The notes under the pieces were generated by a model. That model had not been told where the DNA came from. It searched no databases and saw only the letters and a program-made list of their open reading frames with translations. Positions 24,870 to 32,769 of a stretch of DNA of 64,000 nucleotides are shown here, piece by piece (positions within the stretch are counted from its first letter, which is position 1; the number at the start of each line of letters is the position of its first letter). The position numbers and the translations under genes are program-made. This DNA comes from an uncultured Anaerolineae bacterium (GTDB lineage Bacteria; Chloroflexota; Anaerolineae; Aggregatilineales; Phototrophicaceae), in the NCBI GenBank assembly GCA_938022205.1, contig CALIEB010000024.1, positions 62,001 through 126,000 of the forward strand. The letters run 5' to 3'.

Positions 24870-26021
24870 ATGCAAACAGAAAGTAGCAACGGGCATCACC
24901 TGCCTGACCGCGACGAGCAACGCGATCGCGTTCGTCGCGCCATGCAAGAGGGACGCTATGCCGCCGCGCTACCGCTGCTAGACGCGCTGCTGCTGGCAGA
25001 CGACAGTGACAACGACGTGCGCTTTAGCCGCGCGCTGGCGTATTATCAGCTGGGCAAGCTGGAACAAGCCCTCGTCGACCTCAACGCGCTGCTGCTGCGC
25101 ATGCCGCAGAACGCCGACGCGCTGCTCATGCGTGCCAACACGTACGCTCGCTTAGGGCAGCTGGCGCAGGCGTTGGCAGACTATGACGCGGCAGCGGCGT
25201 TGCACCCCGAAGACGGTGCCATCTATCACCACCGCGCGACTGTCTATGCGGCGCAAGGTGAGCTTGACAAGGCGATCGACGACTACAGCGAGGCAATACG
25301 CCTGACCAAACACCTGCCGCTGTATCTGAGCCGCGCTACGCTGCGCTATAACAACGGTGACTTTCACGGCTGCATCAGCGACGTGACACAAGCCATTTCG
25401 CTGGGGTTGGACAGCCCTGAGGCGTTCACGATACGCGGCAGCGCGTTCGCCGCGCTCAACGAGTACGAGCGTGCCATCGCCGAGTACACGCAAGCCTTGC
25501 AGCGCGACCGCCGCCACGTGGACGCAAGCTACAACAGGGGCGTGATGCTGCTGAAGTTTGCGGCGTGGGCGGAGGCGGTCAAGGACTTCTCGCGCGTGAT
25601 TAAAGTCGACAACAAGCATGCGCAGGCGTTTTTTGCGCGCGGCACAGCGTACTATCAGCTCAAGAACTTCCTTGAAGCGCGCCGCGACTTTGGCGAGGTG
25701 ATACGCTTGCAGCCGGCCAACCTCAGTGCCTACCTGCAGCGCGGCAAGTGTTACTGGCATTTAGAGAAGTATGACCGCGCGCAAACAGACCTCGCCTACG
25801 TGGCGAACGAGTGCAGCACGCAGGAATCGCGCGGGGTTGAAGCGCGCGTGTGGCTGGCAATGGCGCAAGCGGCGCAGGGCGCGCACGACGCGGCACGTGC
25901 CACATGGCGCGAGGTATTGGAGACGCACGCGCGCTGTGCTAACGTGGCGTGGGTGGCACAGCAGCTCAAGCTAGACGCACGCCAGCAGGAGCTATTGCAA
26001 GGCTTGCAAGACGCGCTTTAG
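24870..26021 (+). CDS. Tetratricopeptide-repeat protein
   Basis: 383 residues made of about nine TPR units (34-residue periodicity, for example RANTYARLGQLAQALADYD, HRATVYAAQGELDKAIDDY, RGTAYYQLKNFLEARRDF). There is no signal peptide, so it is a cytoplasmic scaffold. Its C-terminal segment (LAMAQAAQGAHDAARATWRE) resembles that of the TPR protein at 45747. It shares an operon with the PAP2-like gene. Its stop is interlocked with that of the convergent cysteine synthase gene in TTAG. Confidence 0.88.
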   Translation: MQTESSNGHHLPDRDEQRDRVRRAMQEGRYAAALPLLDALLLADDSDNDVRFSRALAYYQLGKLEQALVDLNALLLRMPQNADALLMRANTYARLGQLAQALADYDAAAALHPEDGAIYHHRATVYAAQGELDKAIDDYSEAIRLTKHLPLYLSRATLRYNNGDFHGCISDVTQAISLGLDSPEAFTIRGSAFAALNEYERAIAEYTQALQRDRRHVDASYNRGVMLLKFAAWAEAVKDFSRVIKVDNKHAQAFFARGTAYYQLKNFLEARRDFGEVIRLQPANLSAYLQRGKCYWHLEKYDRAQTDLAYVANECSTQESRGVEARVWLAMAQAAQGAHDAARATWREVLETHARCANVAWVAQQLKLDARQQELLQGLQDAL

Positions 26022-26965
26022 TCACGCCAAAACGTCTCGCTCAGGTATTTGTAAGCGTTATCAGGGAAAAGCGTCACGATGACGGCAGGCTTGTTGGCGG
26101 CGGCGTGCGCCTCTGCCACGCGCAGCGCGCCCGCGAAGGCAGCCGCCGCGCTGATGCCGACCAAATAGCCCTCTTGGCGCGCCAGCTGGCGTGCGGTGGC
26201 GTAGGCGGTTTCTGTGTTCACGCTGATGGTGTCGTCGGCAAAGTGGCTGTCGTAGATGCCGGGCTTGATGGCGGTCGGCATGTGCTTCCAGCCTTCGATG
26301 CCGTGAAAAGGCGCGTCGGGCTGGGCGGCGACAATTTGCACGGCGGGGTTGAAGTCGCGCAGCCGCCGCCCCGTCCCCATCAGCGTCCCCGATGTGCCAA
26401 GCCCCGCCACGAAGTGCGTCACGCGTCCTTGCGTTTGCTGCCAAATCTCCACGCCCGTGCTGTGGTAGTGCGCTTGCCAATTGGCGGGATTGTTGTACTG
26501 GTCGGCGTAGTAATAGCGGTCCGGATGACGCGCTACCTCCTCGCGCACGGCTAAAATCGCGCCGTCGCTGCCGTCCTCAGCGGGCGTAAGCACCAGCTCT
26601 GCGCCGTACGCACGCAGAATCGCGATGCGCTCGGGGCTGGCATTCTCTGGCACATACAAGCGCACGCGAAAGCCCCGCGCCGCACCCAACATCGCGTAGG
26701 CAATGCCCGTGTTGCCGCTGGTGCTGTCAATGAGAGTTTTGTCAGGCGTAAGCACGCCGCTTTGCTCGGCTTGTCGCACGATGTAGGCGGCGGCACGGTC
26801 TTTCACGCTGCCGCCCGGGTTTGCCCACTCCGCTTTGGCGTACACTTCGACGTTGGCGGGCAAGTGCGCGGTGATGCGCCGAAAACCTAGCAGCGGCGTG
26901 TTGCCAATTTGTGCCTCGATGTGGTCAAAAACACGGCTTGGTGTGGCGGTCGGAATGTTGAACAT
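26018..26965 (-). CDS. cysM: Cysteine synthase (O-acetylserine/phosphoserine sulfhydrylase-type, CysM-like)
   Basis: A 315-residue fold-type II PLP enzyme making L-cysteine from an activated serine and sulfide. The cofactor Lys55 is in GGSVKDRAA, the substrate loop is STSGNTG (81-87), and the phosphate-binding loop is GTSGTLMGTG. ATG 26965 was chosen because AAAGGAG lies about 11 bp upstream; the longer reading to 27028 would run into the leader. The gene is preceded by a 210-nt leader with a polycysteine leader peptide and an attenuator (see 27012-27178). This independently supports a cysteine-biosynthetic role. Confidence 0.92.
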   Translation of the reverse strand: MFNIPTATPSRVFDHIEAQIGNTPLLGFRRITAHLPANVEVYAKAEWANPGGSVKDRAAAYIVRQAEQSGVLTPDKTLIDSTSGNTGIAYAMLGAARGFRVRLYVPENASPERIAILRAYGAELVLTPAEDGSDGAILAVREEVARHPDRYYYADQYNNPANWQAHYHSTGVEIWQQTQGRVTHFVAGLGTSGTLMGTGRRLRDFNPAVQIVAAQPDAPFHGIEGWKHMPTAIKPGIYDSHFADDTISVNTETAYATARQLARQEGYLVGISAAAAFAGALRVAEAHAAANKPAVIVTLFPDNAYKYLSETFWRD

Positions 26966-27011
26966 CGGCTGCTGCGCTCCTTTACTGCGATGGTTGGCTT
27001 GGTCAGAAAAC

Positions 27012-27094
27012 AAAAAACCAACGGGCAAACAAAAAGCGCGTGAAGCTGCCCCGTCTTGGTCGGGAGTTCACACGCTTGTGAGATGCGCCGTTGG
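27012..27094 (-). terminator. Attenuator terminator in the cysteine synthase leader
   Basis: Reading on the minus strand, AAGCGTGTGAA (27077-27067) pairs with TTCACGCGCTT (27044-27034), 11 bp with one U-G, and is followed by TTTTTGTTTG. An outer pairing CCAACGG (27094-27088) with CCGTTGG (27024-27018) is followed by TTTTTT (27017-27012). Both are intrinsic-terminator forms placed before the cysteine synthase gene. The 5' arm of the inner stem can instead pair with the 3' part of the leader-peptide ORF (27128-27142), which would prevent termination. Confidence 0.82.
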
Positions 27095-27124
27095 TCTATC
27101 TTTACGTTTTAGGGTCGCTGTCGT

Positions 27125-27178
27125 CTAAAGCGTTAGAACTCCTCCGTTTAGACAACAACAACAAACACGCTGGAACAT
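27125..27178 (-). CDS. Polycysteine leader peptide of the cysteine synthase attenuator
   Basis: A 17-codon ORF encodes MFQRVCCCCLNGGVLTL and ends at TAG (27125-27127). Codons 6-9 are four consecutive Cys codons, all TGU. AAAAGG at 27187-27192 gives a ribosome-binding site at 8-bp spacing, and a promoter lies just upstream. Codons 12-17 (27128-27142) hold GGAGTT...ACGCTT, which is complementary to AAGCGT...AACTCC in the 5' arm of the terminator. A ribosome stalled at the Cys codons leaves this arm free for antitermination. One that reaches the stop codon covers it and lets the terminator form. The logic matches classical amino-acid attenuators such as trp and his. Confidence 0.85.
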   Translation of the reverse strand: MFQRVCCCCLNGGVLTL

Positions 27179-27208
27179 GGCTTTTGCCTTTTGTATAGGT
27201 CTACTTTA

Positions 27209-27237
27209 ACGATACGCCAACACGCGCAGCTTGTCAA
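27209..27237 (-). promoter_or_regulatory. Promoter of the cysteine leader/cysteine synthase transcript
   Basis: TTGACA (27232-27237) and TATCGT (27209-27214) on the minus strand are separated by 17 bp. Transcription would start near 27202, about 24 nt before the leader-peptide ATG. Confidence 0.65.
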
Positions 27238-27347
27238 GGCTTTGGCAAGCATTCTTCAGGGCAATCCCGTTCGGGAAACTTCCCTATGTGCTTCAACCAC
27301 AACTGCTCTAAGAAGTCGGGCGAGGAAAAGCGACAGGTGTTTTTTTG

Positions 27348-27356
27348 TGCTATACT
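27348..27356 (+). promoter_or_regulatory. Extended -10 promoter of the GMC oxidoreductase gene
   Basis: TGC-TATACT lies 44 bp before the ATG at 27400. The promoter is back-to-back with the cysteine leader promoter; the 110 bp between them show no other gene. Confidence 0.5.
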
Positions 27357-27399
27357 TTTTCTAAGAAAAAGACGTTTGTTGATAGGATGCTGCTGCCTT

Positions 27400-29373
27400 A
27401 TGAGCTTTTTGACCCCGCGCGAACGGCGCGCCTTGCAAGCTATTTGCGACACGTTTATTCCTGAGCTAGATGACCTGCCTGACAAGCCCACTCTCGCTCG
27501 TTTTAGCCCCGCCAAGAACGGCTTTCTCGACGACCTTGAACAAGTCTTCGAGCGCATCACCGACGATGCCGCCAAAACCGAGCTGAAGCTGCTGCTCAAC
27601 GCCTTTGAGACCAGCGTCTTCAACGGCGTGATGAGCGGCGAGTGGTCGGCGTTCTCGCAAATGCCGCGCGCCAACCGTGAGCGCGTGCTGCGGGCGTGGG
27701 GTGAAAGCGCGCTTTTCCTGCGGCGCAAAGCCTTTCAAGGGCTAAAGCGCGTCATCCTCTTCGTGGCTTATACCAACCCTCACGACGGCAGCGACCATCC
27801 GCTTTGGCGAGAGATTGGCTACAGCGGCAAACCCCAGCGCGGCACGCCCTCCCCTGATACGCTGCAACCCTACCGCATCACCCATGACACGACGCTGACC
27901 ACCGACGTGCTAATTATCGGCAGCGGCGCGGGCGGTGGCGTGGTCGCCGGGGAGCTAAGCGCGGCGGGTTACGAGGTGCTGGTCGTCGAAAAGGGCGGCT
28001 TTTACACCGAAGCGGACTTCGACGGCAACGAACGCCGCGCCAACGAGACGCTCTTCGAGAAATATGGCAGCCTGACAACCGCCGACACGAGCATCATGGT
28101 GCTAGCGGGCGCGACACTCGGCGGCGGCACGGTGGTGAACTGGAGCGCGTCGTTTCGCACGCCCGACTACGTGTTAGAGGAGTGGGCGCGCGACTATGGC
28201 TTTAGCGATGCCACCAGCGCAGCGTACAAAGCGGGCTTTGACGCTGTCATACAAGCCTCGCATATCGACAGCGACGAAAGCCACCTTAACAGCAACAACG
28301 CGCGCTTTGAGCAGGGCTGCAAGGCGTTGGGCTACGCGGTCGATGTCATTCCGCGCAACGTCAAAGGCTGCGAAGACTGTGGCTTTTGCGGCTTCGGCTG
28401 CTCGTTTGGAGCTAAGCAAAGCACCGCCAAAACCTATCTGCAGCAGGCGTACCAGCGCGGCGCGCGCATCCTCGTCAACGCCTACACCGAGCGCGTGACG
28501 CACGCCAACGGCATCGCCAACGGCGCGCTGCTCAAAGTGACGGGCGCGGACGGCAACATCTACACCGTCACTGTCAACGCCAAGCGCGTCGTCGTCAGCG
28601 CGGGCGCGCTGCACACGCCCGCCCTGCTGCGCCGCAGTGGACTAACCAACCCGCACATCGGCGCAAATCTGCGCTTACACCCGACAACCGTCGTGTTTAG
28701 CTTGTACGACGACCCCGTGCGCATGTGGCAGGGCGTGCCGATGTCGCGCGTGGCAAAGCAGTTCATGAACCTCGACGGCAAGGGCTACGGCGTGGCGTTG
28801 GAAGTTGCGCCCGCGCACCCCGGTCTGACAGCGGCGACGCTGCCTTGGGTCGGTGGCACGGCGCACAAGCGGCTGGTGGGGCAAATGGCACATATGGCGA
28901 ACGCGCTGGCGATTACCCGCGACGCGCACGGCGGGTATATCAAGCTCGACAAGCACGGACAGCCCATCATCGACTATCGCTTGCACCCTTACGACCGCGC
29001 CCACTTGCAGCGCGGCGTGCTAGAGCTGCTGAAAATCCACCGCGCCAGCGCGCCGCGCGAGGTCTTCAGTCCACACAACGCCATGCTGCGCTATGTCAAC
29101 GACGGCACGCACGACTTTGATGCCTTTTTGGCACGGGTTGAAAAAGCTGGGTTGGCAGCCAACGCCTTCCCACTTTTCAGCGCACACCAGATGGCCTCCT
29201 GCCGTATTGCTGGGTCGCCCACACTCGGTGCGCTCGCGCCCAACGGCGAAAGCTACGAGGTGAAAAACCTGTACGTAGCGGACGGCAGCGCGCTGCCCAC
29301 CGCCACCGGCGTGAACCCAATGGTCAGCATTATGACTCTGGCGTATCACGTCGCACAGGGCATGAAAAGCTAG
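27400..29373 (+). CDS. GMC-family FAD oxidoreductase (long-chain alcohol oxidase-like) with N-terminal gluconate-dehydrogenase-subunit-3-like region
   Basis: A 657-residue flavoprotein. Residues 1-120 start FLTPRERRALQAICDTFIPE, a region like the small subunit of gluconate 2-dehydrogenases. The FAD motif VLIIGSGAGGGVVAGELS follows near residue 170, then GATLGGGTVVNWS typical of GMC enzymes. A cysteine cluster GCEDCGFCGFGCSFGAKQS sits in the middle, as in long-chain alcohol oxidases and some cholesterol-oxidase relatives. The C-terminus (VADGSALPTATGVNPMVSIM) is the conserved GMC end. It probably oxidises an alcohol. The substrate is uncertain. It lies 3 bp before rdgB. Confidence 0.88.
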   Translation: MSFLTPRERRALQAICDTFIPELDDLPDKPTLARFSPAKNGFLDDLEQVFERITDDAAKTELKLLLNAFETSVFNGVMSGEWSAFSQMPRANRERVLRAWGESALFLRRKAFQGLKRVILFVAYTNPHDGSDHPLWREIGYSGKPQRGTPSPDTLQPYRITHDTTLTTDVLIIGSGAGGGVVAGELSAAGYEVLVVEKGGFYTEADFDGNERRANETLFEKYGSLTTADTSIMVLAGATLGGGTVVNWSASFRTPDYVLEEWARDYGFSDATSAAYKAGFDAVIQASHIDSDESHLNSNNARFEQGCKALGYAVDVIPRNVKGCEDCGFCGFGCSFGAKQSTAKTYLQQAYQRGARILVNAYTERVTHANGIANGALLKVTGADGNIYTVTVNAKRVVVSAGALHTPALLRRSGLTNPHIGANLRLHPTTVVFSLYDDPVRMWQGVPMSRVAKQFMNLDGKGYGVALEVAPAHPGLTAATLPWVGGTAHKRLVGQMAHMANALAITRDAHGGYIKLDKHGQPIIDYRLHPYDRAHLQRGVLELLKIHRASAPREVFSPHNAMLRYVNDGTHDFDAFLARVEKAGLAANAFPLFSAHQMASCRIAGSPTLGALAPNGESYEVKNLYVADGSALPTATGVNPMVSIMTLAYHVAQGMKS

Positions 29374-29376
29374 CCT

Positions 29377-29982
29377 ATGCGACTGCTGATTGCCACACAC
29401 AACCCAGGCAAGCTGCGCGAATACAGCGACCTGCTGACGGACTTTGAGACGGACGTGGTCGGCTTGCACGACATTGGCTTGAGTCACCTCGAAGTAGACG
29501 AGACGGGCGATAGCTTCCACGCGAATGCGCTGCTTAAAGCCACCACCTACGCCCGCGCCAGCGGCTGCATCACCATCGCCGACGACAGTGGGCTCGAAGT
29601 CGACGCGCTGGGCGGCGCGCCGGGCATCTACAGCGCGCGCTACGGCGGCGAAGGGCTGGACGATGCGGGACGGCGCGCCTATTTGCTGGCGCAAATGGCG
29701 GACGTGCCGGACGAGGCGCGCACCGCGCGTTTTATCTGCGTGATTGCCCTCTATCACCCGCTGACAGGTGCCCATGCCACCTGTACCGGCGTGTGCGAGG
29801 GGCGCATCTTGCGCGCCGAAAGCGACGGCAGCGGCGGCTTTGGCTATGACAAGCTGTTCGTGCCGAACGGCTTTAGCGAGAGCTTCGCACAAATGTCCGC
29901 CGAGCAGAAGCATCGCATTAGCCATCGCGGGCAAGCCATGCGCGGTGTGTCTGCCGCGCTAGCGACACTGCTCGGCAGATAA
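29377..29982 (+). CDS. rdgB: XTP/dITP diphosphatase (RdgB/HAM1)
   Basis: A 201-residue house-cleaning pyrophosphatase that removes ITP, dITP and XTP from the nucleotide pool. It shows the family start LLIATHNPGKLREY, the catalytic-site region DDSGLEVDALGGAPGIYSARYGG and the late GFGYDKLFVPNGFSE and HRGQAM segments. Length is standard. It follows the GMC gene by 3 bp, an operon that looks like convenience rather than shared function. Confidence 0.94.
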   Translation: MRLLIATHNPGKLREYSDLLTDFETDVVGLHDIGLSHLEVDETGDSFHANALLKATTYARASGCITIADDSGLEVDALGGAPGIYSARYGGEGLDDAGRRAYLLAQMADVPDEARTARFICVIALYHPLTGAHATCTGVCEGRILRAESDGSGGFGYDKLFVPNGFSESFAQMSAEQKHRISHRGQAMRGVSAALATLLGR

Positions 29983-30118
29983 CCCGCCCCGCGCGACAGC
30001 TTTCGCTGGCAAACTCACTTGTCAGCACGACGAGAATGCACCATACTAGTGCTGGCTAAAAGCACTGTGCTGTTCGCGTCGAACGGCACGCTTGACCATG
30101 ACGCACAAAGGCACACCT

Positions 30119-30985
30119 ATGACGATACATCCCCGTCTCACGCCCGTGCAGCCTGCCGCCGAACGCCTGCCGTTTTGGACGCGCAGCACCAACCCCATCG
30201 TGCGCCGCCACTTGGGCTTGTACTGGCGCACGCTGCCGCCTGAAATGCGCCTGCCGACGCTGTTCTTGGCGATATGGTCGGCATTGCTGATGCTCGACGG
30301 ACTGCTCGCCAACGCGCTGCAGTTTACCCTGATTTTTCTGATTGTTTCGCTGGTGTTCCTGCCGGTCACGTGGCTGGGCTACGCACACATCCTGCTAACC
30401 ATTGCCGTCAACGCCAGCGATGCCATGCAGCAAGAGCGGCGTAACAACACCCTGCAGCTGCTGCGCGCCACGCCCATCTCCCTGCAAAGCATCCTGCTCG
30501 GCAAGGTGGCTTCGGCGTGCTGGCGGCGCATGGATGATTGGGTGCTGCTGACCACCGCCGTCGCGCTGACCGCCGCGCCATTGCTGTTCATGAACGCCGC
30601 TCCCATCTGGCAGCTCAGCCAAAACCCCATCATCACAGCGGTTGCCGTTGTCGGGCTGCTGGCGGTGTCGCTGCTGCGGCTGATGGTCGAGCCGTTCTTG
30701 GTCGGCATGGTGGGCGTGTTCATCGGCACGCTCGTGCCGCAGCGCAACTGGGCAATCAGCCTCTCGGTGCTGTTTAGCAGCGCGTACTTCGCCCTGTTCT
30801 GGCTCATCAGCAACCTGCCAGTGATACGCGGCGCGCATTTGGTGCGCGTGCGCGGCGCGGGCGCGTTCGTGCCGCCCAACGTCTGGGGCATTCTGCTGAT
30901 GGACTACGTGCTGCCGATTGTGCTGCCGCTGCTGCTAATCATGCTGCTGCTCAAAGCCAGCACTTACCTACTAGAACGAGGCTAA
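30119..30985 (+). CDS. ABC transporter permease-like integral membrane protein
   Basis: 288 residues from ATG 30119, which has AAAGG 7 bp upstream. An in-frame ATG at 30098 is also possible. There are about six transmembrane helices. The segment QQERRNNTLQLLRATPIS between helices is the cytoplasmic coupling loop of ABC-2-type permeases (compare E-R/T-G-T-L-E/Q-L-L). No ATPase gene follows in the window. Directly downstream is only a 24-codon ORF that looks like the stub of another gene, so the locus may be decayed. Confidence 0.72.
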   Translation: MTIHPRLTPVQPAAERLPFWTRSTNPIVRRHLGLYWRTLPPEMRLPTLFLAIWSALLMLDGLLANALQFTLIFLIVSLVFLPVTWLGYAHILLTIAVNASDAMQQERRNNTLQLLRATPISLQSILLGKVASACWRRMDDWVLLTTAVALTAAPLLFMNAAPIWQLSQNPIITAVAVVGLLAVSLLRLMVEPFLVGMVGVFIGTLVPQRNWAISLSVLFSSAYFALFWLISNLPVIRGAHLVRVRGAGAFVPPNVWGILLMDYVLPIVLPLLLIMLLLKASTYLLERG

Positions 30986-30988
30986 CCC

Positions 30989-31063
30989 ATGAGCTTAGAA
31001 AAGCTGGCTGCCGTTTGGGGTCAAGCACGCGCTGCGGCGGCTGCTGCGACGGGGCTAGCATGA
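30989..31063 (+). pseudogene. 24-codon ORF, possible stub of a decayed gene downstream of the permease
   Basis: ATG 30989 has GAGG 8 bp upstream and opens an ORF coding MSLEKLAAVWGQARAAAAAA and four more residues, then TGA. A good ribosome-binding site and the operon position suggest a true start. The Ala-rich end followed by a stop, 25 bp before a CRISPR-like array, suggests that the rest was lost. It could also be a real small protein or chance. Confidence 0.3.
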
Positions 31064-31088
31064 CGGTTGCTATGGCATCTCATCGCTG

Positions 31089-31197
31089 TTTCAATAGCCT
31101 CAACAGGTCTTTGGGTGATGCCATTCAAAATTTTTGAGCATCACAAAAACAGCGCGCTCTTTCAATAGCCTCAACGGGTCTTTGGGTGATGCCATTC
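31089..31197 (-). CRISPR. Minimal CRISPR-like array: two 38-bp repeats, one 33-bp spacer
   Basis: Two copies of a 38-bp repeat (31089-31126 and 31160-31197) differ at one base (A at 31105 versus G at 31176) and flank a 33-bp unique spacer (31127-31159). Read on the minus strand, each repeat ends ATTGAAA, the usual 3' end of many CRISPR repeats, whose last 8 nt become the crRNA 5' tag. On that strand the AT-rich stretch 31198-31260 would be the leader, and the copy with the mutation would be the terminal one, where degeneracy is typical. No cas gene is in the window. A plain direct duplication is the alternative. Confidence 0.6.
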
Positions 31198-31221
31198 TTA
31201 CTTTAGAAAAAAGAAAAAAGG

Positions 31222-31258
31222 ACGCTTGCCTGTAAGTTTGATGGTAAGCTGCGTTTTT
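31222..31258 (+). terminator. Possible terminator downstream of the permease/CRISPR-like region
   Basis: ACGC..TTGCC pairs with GGTAA..GCGT with a small bulge, followed by TTTTTT at 31253-31258. The stem is imperfect. Confidence 0.4.
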
Positions 31259-31440
31259 TGCCTTTAAGGGTAAACAAGCGCGTTGATCATTTTGCGCAAC
31301 GACCAATTTTTACGCCTCGTCAGTGCGCTTGTGAGTTTAGACGAATTTAGGCGCGGCATGTGGTTTGGTATGTTAGAATGGCTAATTAAATCGCCCGTAT
31401 GCCCAGCCGAGCATTGCGGTAAACGGCGCGCAGACCACGT

Positions 31441-31456
31441 GTGAGCGACTGCTCAC
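31441..31456. promoter_or_regulatory. 16-bp palindrome upstream of the ornithine aminotransferase gene
   Basis: GTGAGC-GACT-GCTCAC has perfect 6-bp arms. It lies between the candidate -10 (31374-31379) and the ATG at 31503, a repressor-like position. Its geometry resembles the CRP/FNR-like site upstream of cydA. Confidence 0.35.
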
Positions 31457-31502
31457 CTATTGATAACCACACAAGGGCTTTGTTTCGTCACAGGGGTAAA
31501 TA

Positions 31503-32720
31503 ATGGAAAAGACCACACTTCACACACAAGATTATATCGCACTTGAGAAGCAGTACGGCGCAAATAACTACAAGCCGCTCGACGTTGTCATCGAGCGCGG
31601 CGAGGGTATTTGGGTCTGGGATGTTGAAGGCAACCGCTACCTCGACTTTCTGAGCGCGTACAGCGCGGTCAATCAGGGACACGCGCACCCGCGCATCCTC
31701 AACGCGCTTGTGCAACAAGCACAACGCATTACGCTGACTTCACGGGCATTTCGCAACAATCAGCTGCCGCTCTTCGAAAAAGAGTTGTGCGAATTGACGG
31801 GCTACGAGCGCATGCTGCCGATGAACAGCGGCGCGGAGGCGGTGGAAACTGCGCTGAAGCTCGTGCGCAAGTGGGGCTATAAAGTGAAGGGCGTGCCGGA
31901 AGGGCAAGCCGAGATTATCGTTTGCTCGGGCAACTTTCAGGGGCGCACGATTACCATCATCAGCTTCAGCGACGAGCCGCAGTACAGAGACGGCTTCGGT
32001 CCGTTCACGGCCGGCTTTAAGACCGTGCCGTTCGGTGATGCCGACGCGCTCGAACGCGCCATCACGCCCAACACGGTGGCGTTCTCTGTCGAGCCAATTC
32101 AGGGCGAAGGTGGCGTGATTGTCCCGCCTGACGGCTATCTCAAGCGCGTGCGCGAGATTTGCGACCGCCACAACGTGTTGCTGTTCACCGACGAAATCCA
32201 AAGCGGCTTGGGACGCACGGGCAAGCTCTTCGCGGCGCATTGGGAAGACGTGCGTGCCGATGTGATTACCATCGGCAAGGCACTGAGCGGCGGCTTTTAC
32301 CCCGTTTCGGCGGTGCTGGCGGACGACCACATCATGAGCGTGTTCAAACCCGGCGACCACGGCAGCACGTTCGGCGGCAACCCGCTGGGCGCGGCGGTGG
32401 CGCGTGAAGCTCTGCGCGTGCTGGTGGAAGAGAACATGATCGAGAATGCCGCGGTGATGGGCGAGTACCTCATGGGACGGCTGCGCCGCATCGAAAGCCC
32501 GCACGTCAAAGAAGTGCGCGGGCGTGGCTTGCTCATCGGCGTAGAGCTGCACGCCAGCGCGGGCGGCGCGCGCCGCTTCTGCGAAGCTCTTAAGGATAGG
32601 GGCTTGCTGTGCAAGGAGACGCACGACAACGTGATTCGCTTTGCGCCACCGCTGGTCATCACGAAAGAAGATATTGACTGGGCAATGGAACGTATTGAGC
32701 CCGTGCTGCTGATGGACTAA
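31503..32720 (+). CDS. rocD: Ornithine--oxo-acid aminotransferase
   Basis: A 405-residue class III PLP aminotransferase converting ornithine and 2-oxoglutarate to glutamate-5-semialdehyde and glutamate. It opens with [18 protein letters not shown], which is specific for ornithine aminotransferases. Later come [42 protein letters not shown] and the Schiff-base Lys259 in TIGKALSGG. Length fits RocD. It is monocistronic, with a clear terminator after it. It links arginine/ornithine breakdown to proline and glutamate metabolism. Confidence 0.94.
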   Translation: MEKTTLHTQDYIALEKQYGANNYKPLDVVIERGEGIWVWDVEGNRYLDFLSAYSAVNQGHAHPRILNALVQQAQRITLTSRAFRNNQLPLFEKELCELTGYERMLPMNSGAEAVETALKLVRKWGYKVKGVPEGQAEIIVCSGNFQGRTITIISFSDEPQYRDGFGPFTAGFKTVPFGDADALERAITPNTVAFSVEPIQGEGGVIVPPDGYLKRVREICDRHNVLLFTDEIQSGLGRTGKLFAAHWEDVRADVITIGKALSGGFYPVSAVLADDHIMSVFKPGDHGSTFGGNPLGAAVAREALRVLVEENMIENAAVMGEYLMGRLRRIESPHVKEVRGRGLLIGVELHASAGGARRFCEALKDRGLLCKETHDNVIRFAPPLVITKEDIDWAMERIEPVLLMD

Positions 32721-32742
32721 GCAGCGCAACAAAGCACCAAGA

Positions 32743-32769
32743 GGACGGCACGCGCCGTCCTTTTTTATT
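32743..32769 (+). terminator. Intrinsic terminator after rocD
   Basis: GGACGGC-ACGC-GCCGTCC is followed by TTTTTTATT. The T-run overlaps the stop codon of the convergent membrane-protein gene. Confidence 0.9.

Larger units (their letters stand above)
31198..31502. other. Gene-free interval between the CRISPR-like array and the aminotransferase gene
   Basis: No supported gene. The AT-rich part 31198-31260 could be a CRISPR leader on the minus strand. A hairpin with T6 (31222-31258) may terminate plus-strand transcription. TGT-TAGAAT (31371-31379) is a candidate promoter for the downstream gene, and a 16-bp palindrome lies at 31441-31456. Confidence 0.5.

Noticed and set aside
26966-27205. T-box or S-box riboswitch in the cysteine synthase leader
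   Set aside because: No T-box consensus or specifier-loop layout and no SAM-aptamer core is seen. The leader-peptide mechanism explains all the visible elements.
29020-29934. 304-codon minus-strand ORF across the GMC and rdgB genes
   Set aside because: Spans two real genes on the opposite strand; no motif.
31740-32732. 330-codon minus-strand ORF opposite rocD
   Set aside because: Antisense shadow; rocD shows the complete aminotransferase motif set.
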